From Protostelium mycophagum (Eukaryota > Evosea > Variosea > Protosteliida > Protosteliaceae): a DNA stretch of 20,298 nucleotides. A program made the translations under genes and the position numbers. Location: the NCBI GenBank assembly GCA_002081555.1, contig MZNV01002057.1, positions 1 to 20,298 of the forward strand, read 5' to 3'. This document shows, piece by piece, positions 9,371 to 17,754 of this stretch; positions within the stretch are counted from its first letter, which is position 1, and every line of letters starts with the position of its first letter. Below the pieces are notes generated by a model. It saw only the letters and a list, made by a program, of their open reading frames with translations. It searched no databases and was not told where the DNA came from.

Positions 9371-12222
9371 ATGGGATCACGTGACTACCGTTTTCCTCGA
9401 AGAGCTCACACTTCCCATCAAACACGATCAAAACCAAAGAGAAGGAAGATGAGCACCATAACAGGGCAGAAGAGGACATACGCAGGGAAAAAGAAGGACA
9501 CAGAGAAACCGTCCTCACCAGAAAAAACAAAAAGCACACCAACTAATCCAACACCAGAGTCATCATTCCCCAACCTAGACTTGGACGATGGTGAGTCCCT
9601 TTATCTCTCACCAGCAATTGATTTCATACCAGAGGATCTGTACGAGGACGAGGAAGGAGTGCCATCTTTCAGAGAAGAGAAGAAGAAGGAGGTATGCTTT
9701 ATTGAAATCTTTCATATCAGACCCTAATGACGTCATAGATAAAAAAGAATTCCTCTGTATTCGATGTAGCGAGCGACGCCGAAGAGGAATATTTCTCTGT
9801 CATGGAAGAACAACCAAAGAAGAAAGAGAAGAAGGTAGAGGAACACTCTGATTCTGATGGAATAGAATCCTCCGATGGAGAGGACAAGAAGGAAGACGAC
9901 GGCGACATCGAAGGAAGTCCTATCACCAGGCGTGAAGAAGAGAACCCAAAATTGTTAAATTCTGCCGCCAAGGCGAAGAAGGAAGCGGCCTCTCCGCGTA
10001 AGGAATCACCAAAAGTAGACAAGAAAAAGAAGATAGAAGAGGAAGAGAAGCAGCAAGAAGAAGAAGAAAAGGAACGAGAAGAAGCCAAGAAAAAGGAGGA
10101 GGAAACCAAGAAAAAGGAACAAGAGAAGGCCGAAGAGAAACAGAAAAAAGAGGACGAAAAGAGGAAAAAGGCGGAGGAGAAAGCTGAGGAAAAGAAGAAA
10201 AAAGACGAAGAAAAGAAGAAAAAGGCGGAGGAAAAAGCCGAGGAAAAGAAGAAAAAGGATGAAGAAAAGAAGAAAAAAGATGAAGAAAAGAAGAAAAAGG
10301 ATGAAGAAAAGGACGAGGAGAAGAAACCTGACCCCGAGGAAAAGAAAACCTCCAAGGCATCAAAGTCGCCATCAAGACCGAAAACACCGCTTGCTTTGTA
10401 CGTCGCCGAAAGAGTGAAGGAACTGCAGGAGGAGGACGAAGACGCCGACGTCATCAAGCTCAACGAGAAAGTAATACTTTATTGTTAGAATTATCCAGCT
10501 GAGTTGTACAGGCCTCAAAAGAATTCGCCAAGTTATCTGCAGCCAAGAAGAAGAAGTACGAAGATAAGGCAAAGGTAGAAAGTGCCAAGCATGAGGAAGA
10601 TCTCGAAAAAGCTGCCGAAGAGAAGAAATCAAAGACACCAAAGAAGTCTGAAGAGAAGGAGAAGCCGGTGAAGGAAGAGAAGTCTGCAAAGAAGGAAGAT
10701 AAGGTTAAGAGCACCGCCACAAAATCTTCGCTTGACCCCAAGAAGAAGACGCCGACCAAGAGGAAATCACCGGAGGCAGAGAAAAAAACACCTGCCAAGA
10801 AAGTAAAGACAGAAAAGTCTAAGGGCGAAGAAGAGAGTGGAGCTGATGAGCCAGAGGAGAAGGAAGGCAAATTTGCTGAGGAGAAGGACAAGGATATTGA
10901 AGGTAACAATCTTTAAAACACAATTTACTCTGTACTGAGCGGTCGTGCAAATACTCTGTAAATATCAAGATTGAACTTTAAACAGGTGAATCAGAGGGAG
11001 AAGGCAGCGAAGACGACGATGACGACAAGATCAAGAGGATTGTATGTACAGGTCTTAACGAGGATCAATCCGAGTTATTTTTTGAGCACAACAGCCGATT
11101 CGCAAATGCAGACTTCAGCAGCGAGTTTATGCCGGACACCACTCACGTTCTTGTGGGTGCTCAGAAGAAGCGCACATTCAAGGTGAAGTGCAACAAAATT
11201 TCTTCCGGTGTTTTGACGACAATGACAGTTGTTATCCGGTATCGTCACAGGCCTTCACGTGTTAGACTTTAAGTATTTCGCCGACCACGCTAAAAAGGAC
11301 GGAAACCTAATGTCCGACAACGAGGCGAAGTATGTTTGCGCCAGCTTTCCTGGTATCAAAAAAGCCGCCAAGATCTTTGAGAAGGGTAAGCTCTCATGGC
11401 ATATCGTCGACCATGAGTTAAGATCTTGTAGAAAAAGAGGCCAGATTATTCGACGATTTGATTTTCTGTGTCGAGAAATCAAACATCATGACACGCAGAG
11501 ACCTGGAGCAGTGAGCTTTATTTTTATTCTAAAGTCCATACTAAAATATGGCAGGCTCATCAAGAGGGCCGGAGGCAGAGTCCAAGGCGGCGCATACAAC
11601 AAAGAAAAGATCGTCGTAACCTCTGTCCCCGACACAAAGGAGGATGCAGACAAGGCGAAGGCCGTTGTAGATCCACTGTGGGTGTTTGACTGCATCTCTG
11701 ATTACGAAGTCAAAGACTTTGACAAATATCCCCCAGCGAACGTGAGTAGAACCTTTGTATTAATATTTTATTTGTGAGAGGTTAAGCCTTGGAGGGTTCC
11801 GTATTACTTGCCTTGTAAATATTTCTACTTGGGACAACGTCTTAATCCCTATCGACCACATTATGGTTTCTCACGAATCGGCAGGCCGAAAAGCCGAAGA
11901 AGGCGAAGACCCCCACTAAAACACCCAAAAAGAAGGAAGAGAACCCCAATAAATCTCCCAAGAAGACACCTGCCAAAAAAGAGGTTCGTCGGGATCCGAG
12001 TTATTCCTATGTGGTGATGGATTACATAATAACGGAACACAGGACACACCGGAAACTTCCCCTTCTATGAAAAAAACACCATCCAAAACTAATAAAGGGA
12101 AAACTTCCTCCTCCGAGGCCCCGCATTCCACTGAACGGTCCGCGGATAAAAGGAAGAATCCGAAAACCGAAGAAAACTCGCATAAAATACCGAAAAAGAA
12201 GAAGAGCCGTGTGGAAGAATAA
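9371..12222 (+). CDS. HMG-box protein with tandem BRCT domains
   Basis: Nine exons: 9371-9691, 9739-10470, 10512-10902, 10986-11182, 11229-11385, 11432-11510, 11555-11741, 11885-11983 and 12043-12222; introns 41-143 nt; 780 residues. The N-terminus is basic, then acidic. Residues ~145-310 are a highly charged Lys/Glu helix. At ~321-385 lies an HMG box (PKTPLALYVAERVKEL ... EFAKLSAAKKKKYEDKAK), interrupted by an intron. After Lys-rich tails come BRCT1 (~494-585: RIVCTGL, DTTHVLVG, LLSGIVTGLHVL) and BRCT2 (~600-690: RLFDDLIFCVE, IKRAGGRV, VVDPLWVFDCI with the conserved Trp). A basic C-terminus with KIPKKKKSR is a probable nuclear signal. It should bind bent DNA or chromatin through the HMG box and phosphopeptides through the BRCT pair, suggesting a DNA-damage or chromatin adaptor. 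AATAAA overlaps the stop. ATG 9449 is an alternative start. Confidence 0.88.
10120..10330 (+). repeat. Polypurine tract with short tandem repeats in the HMG/BRCT gene
   Basis: The coding strand here is almost entirely A and G. A 21-nt unit, gatgaagaaaagaagaaaaa plus one purine, is repeated in tandem near 10258-10311, with diverged copies to the left. It encodes the KKKDEEKKKKAEEK helix of the protein. Such tracts are prone to slippage, so copy number may vary between strains or be misassembled. Confidence 0.85.
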
Positions 12223-12312
12223 AAATAGACCATATGTGGGTGTATTCGCAGAGATCGCATTTTGATGTAAAATAACACCTTTTCCCACCTTTTTCCCACG
12301 AAATTCGCACAG

Positions 12313-12626
12313 ATGAATAGATCTTCTCCGCCGAAACGCCAAAGTACTCTTTGTAGAACGTCAAAATTAGCATGTGGTAGGGAGCGTCGGGGATTTTTCG
12401 ACATGAAAGGTCAGCAGATCCTAACACATCTTGTCCCACAGGGTGTGATCCGGCGAAAAGGGAGCACACGGACCCAATTTCCGCTTTCAAGAGGGTGGGT
12501 TTCTGTGTCCGTGCTTTCCATCACGTTCGCAAGGCCCATCGCGGCCACATTGGGGAATATACACACCAAAACATAATAACGGAAACAGAAAGCGAGCAGG
12601 TCATAGAGAAAGTAGAATGCTCATGA
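12313..12626 (+). CDS. Putative 80-residue protein overlapping the GATA gene start
   Basis: Exons 12313-12409, 12442-12494 and 12534-12626; introns of 32 and 39 nt with canonical ends and consistent phases. The product begins MNRSSPPKRQSTLC, is basic and Cys-containing in the middle (RRGFFDMKGCDPAKREH), and ends acidic (ITETESEQVIEKVECS). No known domain. The stop TGA (12624-12626) overlaps the two candidate start codons of the GATA gene. It may be a separate small gene, an upstream ORF in the same transcript, or a chance spliced reading. The opposite strand also carries a long open frame here (12089-12490), so confidence is limited. Confidence 0.4.
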
Positions 12627-13671
12627 GTTATTTCCCTGTCGAAAACTTCAACTTCCAACCACAACGCGACACAAGGCAAACAAACATTACTTCGCAGATA
12701 AACAACATAGACACATACTGGAGGACGGTGCGTAATTAAATATCTTTCAAACAACAACACTGACCCGCAAAGATTTTGGACGCGTCGAAAGGTCTGCAGC
12801 AGATATTCGACAACGCCGCTCAGGAGTTTCAATATAGAGGCACAACCAGACCCCCCAATGTATATGAGTGCGAAGCCATCAACAACTACGCCACTCGCTT
12901 GTTGAACCTCACTCAACAGTCCACTGAAGAAAACAATCAAGTATCGCAGGTGATTAGAGGAGGAATCATGTTCTGGTTACGCTGACGGTTACTTCCAGGG
13001 TTTGGATGAAAATTCGTCCTGGTTTGTGAATCTACCCGCCACTTATCACGAAAAACCACAACCACAGCAACAATGGCAAGAGAATAAGCCAGTTTGGCAA
13101 CCAGAGATCAAACAGACGACATCATGGCAAGAAAAGCCCCGATACAACTTGGTCCAGATATCTAGCGAGCCACTATCTTCGATCAACCTGAACGAGTCCT
13201 ACCCCGCTTTCGAGTTCTCCTCTGCTCTACCTTCTGTGCCCATCTCACAGATAAACACAGCTCTTCCAACTCAGCAACAAACACAACAGCCACAGCAACA
13301 ATCGGGAGGACACGAATGGAAGGCTCTCAAAGAGGAGGAGAACACCAGCTCAGACCTTCGATTCCAACCATACATCGACGTCTTAACACGGAGTCGGGTG
13401 TGTTTCTCATTTTTCACAAAGTCTCAAACCCGACTAATTGATTTCAGAGAGTCCGCCGTGGAAAGTCCGTCAAACCAAAAGACGAAAAAGATCGCTGCTG
13501 TGCTTGGTGCGGTGCTTCCAGCACACCAGAATGGCGCAACGGTCCAGGTGCCACAACGTGAGTTTATATTTTGAGGAGCGACAACATCTGACGTCATACA
13601 GGCTCTGCAATGCGTGTGGTCTCCAGTACAGAAACAAATTAAGACAAACACAATCTCCAGACCGAGAGTGA
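12617..13671 (+). CDS. GATA-type zinc-finger transcription factor
   Basis: Exons 12617-12727, 12773-12949, 12999-13397, 13448-13557 and 13602-13671; introns 44-50 nt; 288 residues (or 286 from the second ATG at 12623). The body is Gln/Asn-rich and low in structure (PQQQTQQPQQQSGG-like runs), typical of a transactivation region. A basic stretch RVRRGKSVKPK precedes a single GATA finger at residues 247-271. Its form is Cys-X2-Cys-X17-Cys-X2-Cys (CAWCG ... TPEWRNGP ... LCNACGLQYR). The finger is split by a 44-nt intron inside the X17 loop. It ends 17 residues before the C-terminus, the layout seen in dictyostelid and fungal GATA factors. It should bind GATA motifs in the nucleus. Confidence 0.9.
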
Positions 13672-13928
13672 ACATATCTAAATAATGCAACATAACCTCA
13701 ACTGAGTAAAATTTTGTGAAAAAGTATTGTTTATCAAAATCGTTTGTGTTGTAGATTGGTGTTGTGAAGTTGAAGGTCAGAGGGTGTTTTGTTGTACACA
13801 GTAAGAGCTGCAATGACCTTTAGATGAACAAGAAATTAATGCTTTCGTCTTTATCAGCGCAGATCTGCTCTTCTTCATCTCTCGATACAACTACATCGTA
13901 CAAATACACTTCCTCGTCTTTCGTTCTG

Positions 13929-14243
13929 TTAGAAAACCATCGGTCTCACTGTCATGCCGTGCAATCGCAGCTTGATGTCCTCGTCGTGTTGCGGATTGCA
14001 ATGTGTCAAGATGCTGTACAATGTGGTCACCAGAATGCCGGATGCGCCCACTAGAGCAACTTGAAGTATAATCTGGTTTATCATCTCTCGTCGTGTTGCG
14101 TTGCTGTTGCTGTCCTTCTTTTTTTGAGAACCCAAAGTGTACAGACATAGAGAGCCAGGTCTGAAGATGTAGCTATCAAAAAATATAAGCCTCACGTAAG
14201 TATTCACGGTAATAGACGAAGTTACTCCGCGTCCACAATTCAT
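13929..14243 (-). CDS. Small membrane protein, 5' end uncertain
   Basis: ATG 14243 opens a 104-codon frame (MNCGRGVTSSITVN...). A hydrophobic helix sits at about residues 55-78 (INQIILQVALVGASGILVTTL), followed by a polar tail (HCNPQHDEDIKLRLHG). Upstream, the same frame is open to about 14355 without an ATG and encodes another hydrophobic segment (YPSLLTLVYLFGVVN). A missing first exon therefore likely extends the protein; the acceptor CTGTAG at about 14343 is a candidate. A 35-nt intron (donor GTGAGG after the TVNTY codons) would switch frame to a hydrophilic reading, which I consider less likely. Convergent with the GATA gene. Family not recognised. Confidence 0.45.
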   Translation of the reverse strand: MNCGRGVTSSITVNTYVRLIFFDSYIFRPGSLCLYTLGSQKKKDSNSNATRREMINQIILQVALVGASGILVTTLYSILTHCNPQHDEDIKLRLHGMTVRPMVF

Positions 14244-14500
14244 TACGTCTCTGTTGACAACCCCAAAGAGATAGACAAGTGTCAGAAGAGACGGATAGTG
14301 GCTGTATCTCTGTGAGCAGGCCGCGACAAGAGAAATTCTACAGGAAGGTCTGATATATTATTCATCGTCATTTGATTATCATTCGTGGACGCTGATCTTT
14401 GATGATTGTTTGGAGTGCACTTGACTTGCTAAGACCTGAATTGGTGGCTGTGGTTTTTATTTGGAATATTTAAGACTTACGCATGTAAACTGATGTGACA

Positions 14501-14520
14501 GATCTCAACGATTTGAGATC
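14501..14520. promoter_or_regulatory. Perfect inverted repeat just upstream of the peroxiredoxin start
   Basis: GATCTCAA-CGAT-TTGAGATC: 8-bp perfect arms around a 4-nt loop, ending 20 nt before the peroxiredoxin ATG. It could be a dimeric transcription-factor site or, if transcribed, a leader hairpin. Function unknown. Confidence 0.5.
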
Positions 14521-14540
14521 ATCTTGTTCATTTTTCCGAG

Positions 14541-15157
14541 ATGAGCCCAAAAGAAGGTGATACATTACAAGAAGGTACTTTTCTTCACGTGCCTTGGTCA
14601 GAGGCTGTTGCCACTAACGTGGCTTGTGGCAATCCAGTGAAGGTCAACACTGCCGACTGGAAAGATAAAAAGGTCGTCCTCGTGGGCATTCCTGGTGCTT
14701 TCACACCGACCTGCCACGCTCAGCATCTGCCTGAATACATTAAAGAGGCAGAACGACTCCGTGGAAAAGGAGTAGACGTTGTTGCTGTTGTCACAGCCAA
14801 TGATCCTTGGGTCAACTCTGCATGGGGAACTCATACCGGTGCTAATGTGAGTGTCTCTTTCGATATGAGCGCCAACTGATCATTTTCAGGAGAAGGTGAT
14901 CATAGTGACAGACCCTGAGGTTGCCTGGGGAAAGAAGTCTGGTCTCGAGGTTCACTGTGGTGACGGGTTAGGTCTTCGCCATAAGAGATTCGCTGCCGTA
15001 ATTGATAAGGGAGTATACACATACATCCAGGTACATAACCTTCTCATAATAATGTTCGAGAATTCATTTCAAATTGGAACCTCAAAATCTTCAGGTCGAG
15101 GCTGACACGGACAACATTGTGGTCAGCGGCGCAGAAGACCTCCTCAAAAAGCTATAA
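14541..15157 (+). CDS. Peroxiredoxin, type II / PRDX5-like
   Basis: Exons 14541-14846, 14890-15030 and 15095-15157; introns 43 and 64 nt; 169 residues, normal for the family. It reduces H2O2 and alkyl hydroperoxides. The active-site signature PGAFTPTC places the peroxidatic Cys at residue 58 with Pro51 and Thr55. Later family features are EYIKEAERLRGKGVDVVAVV, NDPWVNSAW and RFAAVIDKGVYTYIQVE. The C-terminal resolving Cys of human PRDX5 (around GLTCS) is absent; the equivalent region reads NIVVSGAEDLL. The other Cys are residue 29 and one in EVHCGDG, so this is probably a 1-Cys or atypical enzyme. There is no obvious organelle targeting sequence, so probably cytosolic. The stop lies 18 bp from that of the convergent PH gene. 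Confidence 0.95.
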
Positions 15158-15175
15158 ATCCAAAGTGACTCTTTA

Positions 15176-17402
15176 TTACAATGTTATCCCATCTACAATC
15201 TGCTGAAGAATGTTCTGCCTTCATCAGTCTCACATTAAATCATTCCCAGAAAATCCCGCCAAAACAGGAATTCAAAATTCAAACCTACCCTCTGTATCTC
15301 GAGTAGTCTCATCCATTCTCGGGTTTGTTCTGGTGTGTCAAATCGAAACAAAAATACTTTTGGCTTCTTTCCAGGTTCTCGCGGTACAACAAATTGTATA
15401 CTGTTCATCGGCTTGCCCGGCTCCACAAAAGCGCCGTACAATGATATCTTCAATTTCCGTGAGATTTCGAAGAAAATTCGGTGAGGTTTCGAAGAAATTT
15501 CGAGGAAATTTACCTCTCGGTCTGGCTCGTTCCCTTTGGCTTTTTTCAGGACCAAAATTCCTCCTGATTTTTTCAATAATATTAAATAAATTTAATAAAT
15601 AAAATTTAATAAATAAATAAATTTTTCAATATCTTCAAATTCAAAAAGAATTCACCTTGCAAAAAGAGTGTTCTTTTGCTCCAGAAAACCAACATCCCCT
15701 TCACGTGGATCGAGCATTCTTTCATCTCATCATAACTCTTCGCAACCTGCACATCTCAGCCCGTACACCACGTCGACGTCGACATTTTCCCGCCAAAATT
15801 CGTACCTCTTCCCACGTCTTCTGGTCGACTTCGCCCAAAAGTTGTGAGCCTTGTTCGGCTTGTGTCTTGGCTTGTTGTAACGCGCTCATCCAATCTAAGG
15901 CGTCCTCTTCGTCTTTCGCGTTAAGTGTCACTGACTCCTGTGAAGAGGTCAACATTTCACGATGTTCAATGGAACATTTGATTTTTTGCATATACAGGTT
16001 GCGGCTCTGCCGCAATGTAGACTTGAGGTACAATTTCTGCAGCACAATTCGATGTCTCAGCCGAATTTATAGGCACATCTTCACAATATAATTAGTCATT
16101 TCGCAGGCTCAAACGATCATTCACGCGCACCATTGTACTACACAATGGATTTCACATCTCTGCGTCTGAAAGAAAGCCACGCTCAAAACCCAAGAGTAAA
16201 AGTGATATATAAGGTCGACATACTCACATCTTGTATTAGAATACGGAACTGCGCCTTATGGGTTTGGTTCTGATCTGCTTCCAAGTCAATTTTGAGTGGA
16301 AAGAAATACTCACAGATGGTCTTGATCTTTCTCATGCTCAAGAGGCCTTCAGGAATCTTCCCTCGTCCTGCTGTATCTTTGGGTTGTCTTTCGTCATAAT
16401 AGACGAGTAGATCCCTGACAAGTCTGAACCACCTCTGCATTGACCTTCCTGAAATTTCTGTGAGATTTCATCTCAAAATTTTTGGCGGGAAAAGTCGTTT
16501 TTGAAATTTGAATTCGTACCACGGACGTCCAGCAAAACCAACCAGCCGTCGATATGAACCAAACGACCCTGTCGATCCGTATAATGTTCTATTCTCGCCT
16601 CTACAACGAATCAACCCCATGACGTCATCTGACGTATACACACCTTCCTTAGAGTCTCCCAACTCCCTCTTTCTCCTCGCAAAGAGCCTCGTCTTCCATT
16701 CTGGCTCCTTCAGGGTCACTTTAGACCTCCGTCTAATCCTTTCTGTACTGCCAAGTAGTGTCACTCTGCCATCCTGATCGATCTTGTATTGTGATGACGA
16801 GGGAGCCACACCCATCTGTACAGATTCATGAGATGACGTGGATTGTTTGGGTGTCGGGGGTTTTGTGAGGAGTGGGAGGGGTATGGTGTTGTCATTGTAG
16901 ATGGGGTGATGGGGTTGACTCGCTTGAGGCTGGTTGTGGCCGGGGGGAAGAGACGGTTGATTTGTCGTGTTTGTTGATGGTATAGTATTTTGGCGGGAAA
17001 CAGGGGGGGATGTGGAGTCTGGTGAGTTCGCTTTTCTGAGCGTGAGCGCCGCCTTTGCCGCGAAAGCTATGTCAGCCATCATGTTTAATCCCGGGCCTGT
17101 CGGTTGATATTTCCTCTCAACGGGGGCCTCCTCCGTTTGATCTTCTGGTGCCGGGGGAAGGGATCGAACCGGGGGTCCCACGCGTTTGGCCTTGTACATT
17201 CAGAGATTTTTCATCGACATTTAGTTTCATGAATTTTCACCTCAGGTTTTTCAGTCGGTATCGGTGGGAGATTTCCGCGAAAGGGTCTCTGTGTGGTCGA
17301 CGTGGCACCGGTTTTGTCGACAGTGTGTATGGTGAGGGTCTGTGAGGGGGGGGTGTTACGGCGGGGGTGGGGGTCAGATATCCCAAATGCACTTGCTCTC
17401 AT
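15176..17402 (-). CDS. Tandem pleckstrin-homology (PH) domain protein
   Basis: Exons (minus strand): 17402-17241, 17190-16520, 16444-16314, 16274-16228, 15937-15806, 15725-15656, 15563-15514, 15447-15289 and 15202-15176; about 482 residues. The N-terminal half is Pro/Ser/Thr-rich and disordered, with a basic patch ERIRRRSKVTLKEPEW before the folded part. PH1 (~270-358) starts GRPWSMQRWFRLVRDLLVYYDE and ends with ALDWMSAL, the conserved Trp helix. PH2 (~385-474) reads HVKGMLVFWSKRTLFLQGGILVLKK and ends TREWMRLLE. It is likely a peripheral membrane or phosphoinositide-binding adaptor. The 39-nt intron 16313-16275 is in frame and may be retained. The 5' end is uncertain: the frame is open to 17456, and an extra exon from ATG 17505 is possible. 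AATAAA overlaps the stop. Confidence 0.85.
15577..15632. repeat. A/T-rich low-complexity run inside a PH-gene intron
   Basis: Repeated aaataaatttaataaa-type words fill most of the intron 15564-15655. Simple-sequence expansion; no feature beyond composition. Confidence 0.8.
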
Positions 17403-17479
17403 CTGATCAAGTGACGGCTTGATCACCAAACGCACAGACCTTGAGTTTTCAGTCAAATTTCGTCACAATGCGATTGTAG
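17403..17479. promoter_or_regulatory. 77-bp divergent promoter region
   Basis: This is the gap between the predicted starts of the PH-domain gene (17402, minus) and the small membrane protein (17480, plus). It includes the inverted word GATCAAGTGACGGCTTGATC, a 7-bp GATCAAG/CTTGATC dyad at about 17405-17424. If the PH gene starts at 17505, this interval is transcribed instead. Confidence 0.35.
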
Positions 17480-17689
17480 ATGAGAGAAATTCACTTTGTG
17501 TGCATTGTAGACTTGATTCTATGTGCGGTTGGTTTTCCCCTGGTCGGTTGTTTTCTTCCCTTTGCACCATTTGCTCTTGGTGGGTGGGCCTTTTATGGTC
17601 AAATTGAATATTACAAAGATATTCGTGGCAGCCAGCCGATAAAAATATGTGGAGGAAAAGACATTCTCCACAGCAAAAAAAGTCAATAA
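17480..17689 (+). CDS. Small membrane protein, 69 residues
   Basis: A single-exon ORF from ATG 17480. A long hydrophobic N-terminal region with Cys, Phe and Pro (IVDLILCAVGFPLVGCFLPF, then APFALGGWAFYG) suggests one long or two short membrane helices. A polar tail (YYKDIRGSQPIKICGGKDI) follows and ends KKSQ. The stop codon TAA lies within an AATAAA (17685-17690), consistent with a real 3' end. No family recognised. The ATG is directly preceded by GATTGTAG, which resembles an acceptor, so a 5' exon cannot be excluded. Confidence 0.5.
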   Translation: MREIHFVCIVDLILCAVGFPLVGCFLPFAPFALGGWAFYGQIEYYKDIRGSQPIKICGGKDILHSKKSQ

Positions 17690-17739
17690 ACCATCTGTTG
17701 TGAATGTATTTTAATGCGATTCAGAATTACGGTTAGTTA

Positions 17740-17754
17740 ACGTGAAATTCACGT
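17740..17754. repeat. 15-nt perfect palindrome
   Basis: ACGTGAA-A-TTCACGT, within the 3' end of the acidic-protein gene on the minus strand (its stop is at 17749-17751) and the 3' flank of the small membrane-protein gene. A second dyad next to it, GCACAT-caataa-ATGTGC (17763-17780), places an AATAA-type sequence in the loop. These could be 3'-end processing structures or protein-binding sites. Confidence 0.6.

Noticed and set aside
9584-9607. GTGAGT...CACCAG as a 24-nt intron in the first HMG/BRCT exon
   Set aside because: It is too short compared with all other introns here, and the sequence is in frame and reads as ordinary acidic coding sequence.
9717-10463. Long minus-strand open frames of Ser/Phe opposite the HMG/BRCT exon 2
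   Set aside because: They are the complement of a Lys/Glu-rich coding repeat; composition alone keeps them open.
12089-12490. 133-codon minus-strand ORF between the HMG/BRCT and GATA genes
   Set aside because: About a third of it is antisense to the last HMG/BRCT exon and it has no recognisable domain. The plus-strand spliced reading is at least as good, though this is not settled.
15447-16520. Intron words (TTTTGGCGGGAAA, GAAATTTC) that resemble, from memory, common nematode intron sequence
   Set aside because: As an organism indicator this fails: the CudA-like and GATA proteins and the splice acceptors (TTGTAG, CACAG, GAAG) do not suggest a nematode. The words are kept as findings without that inference.
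17155-17190. B-box-like word GGTTCGATCC on the minus strand, suggesting a second tRNA gene
   Set aside because: It lies inside a solid coding exon of the PH gene, the flanking bases do not form a T stem, and no A box or acceptor stem can be drawn.
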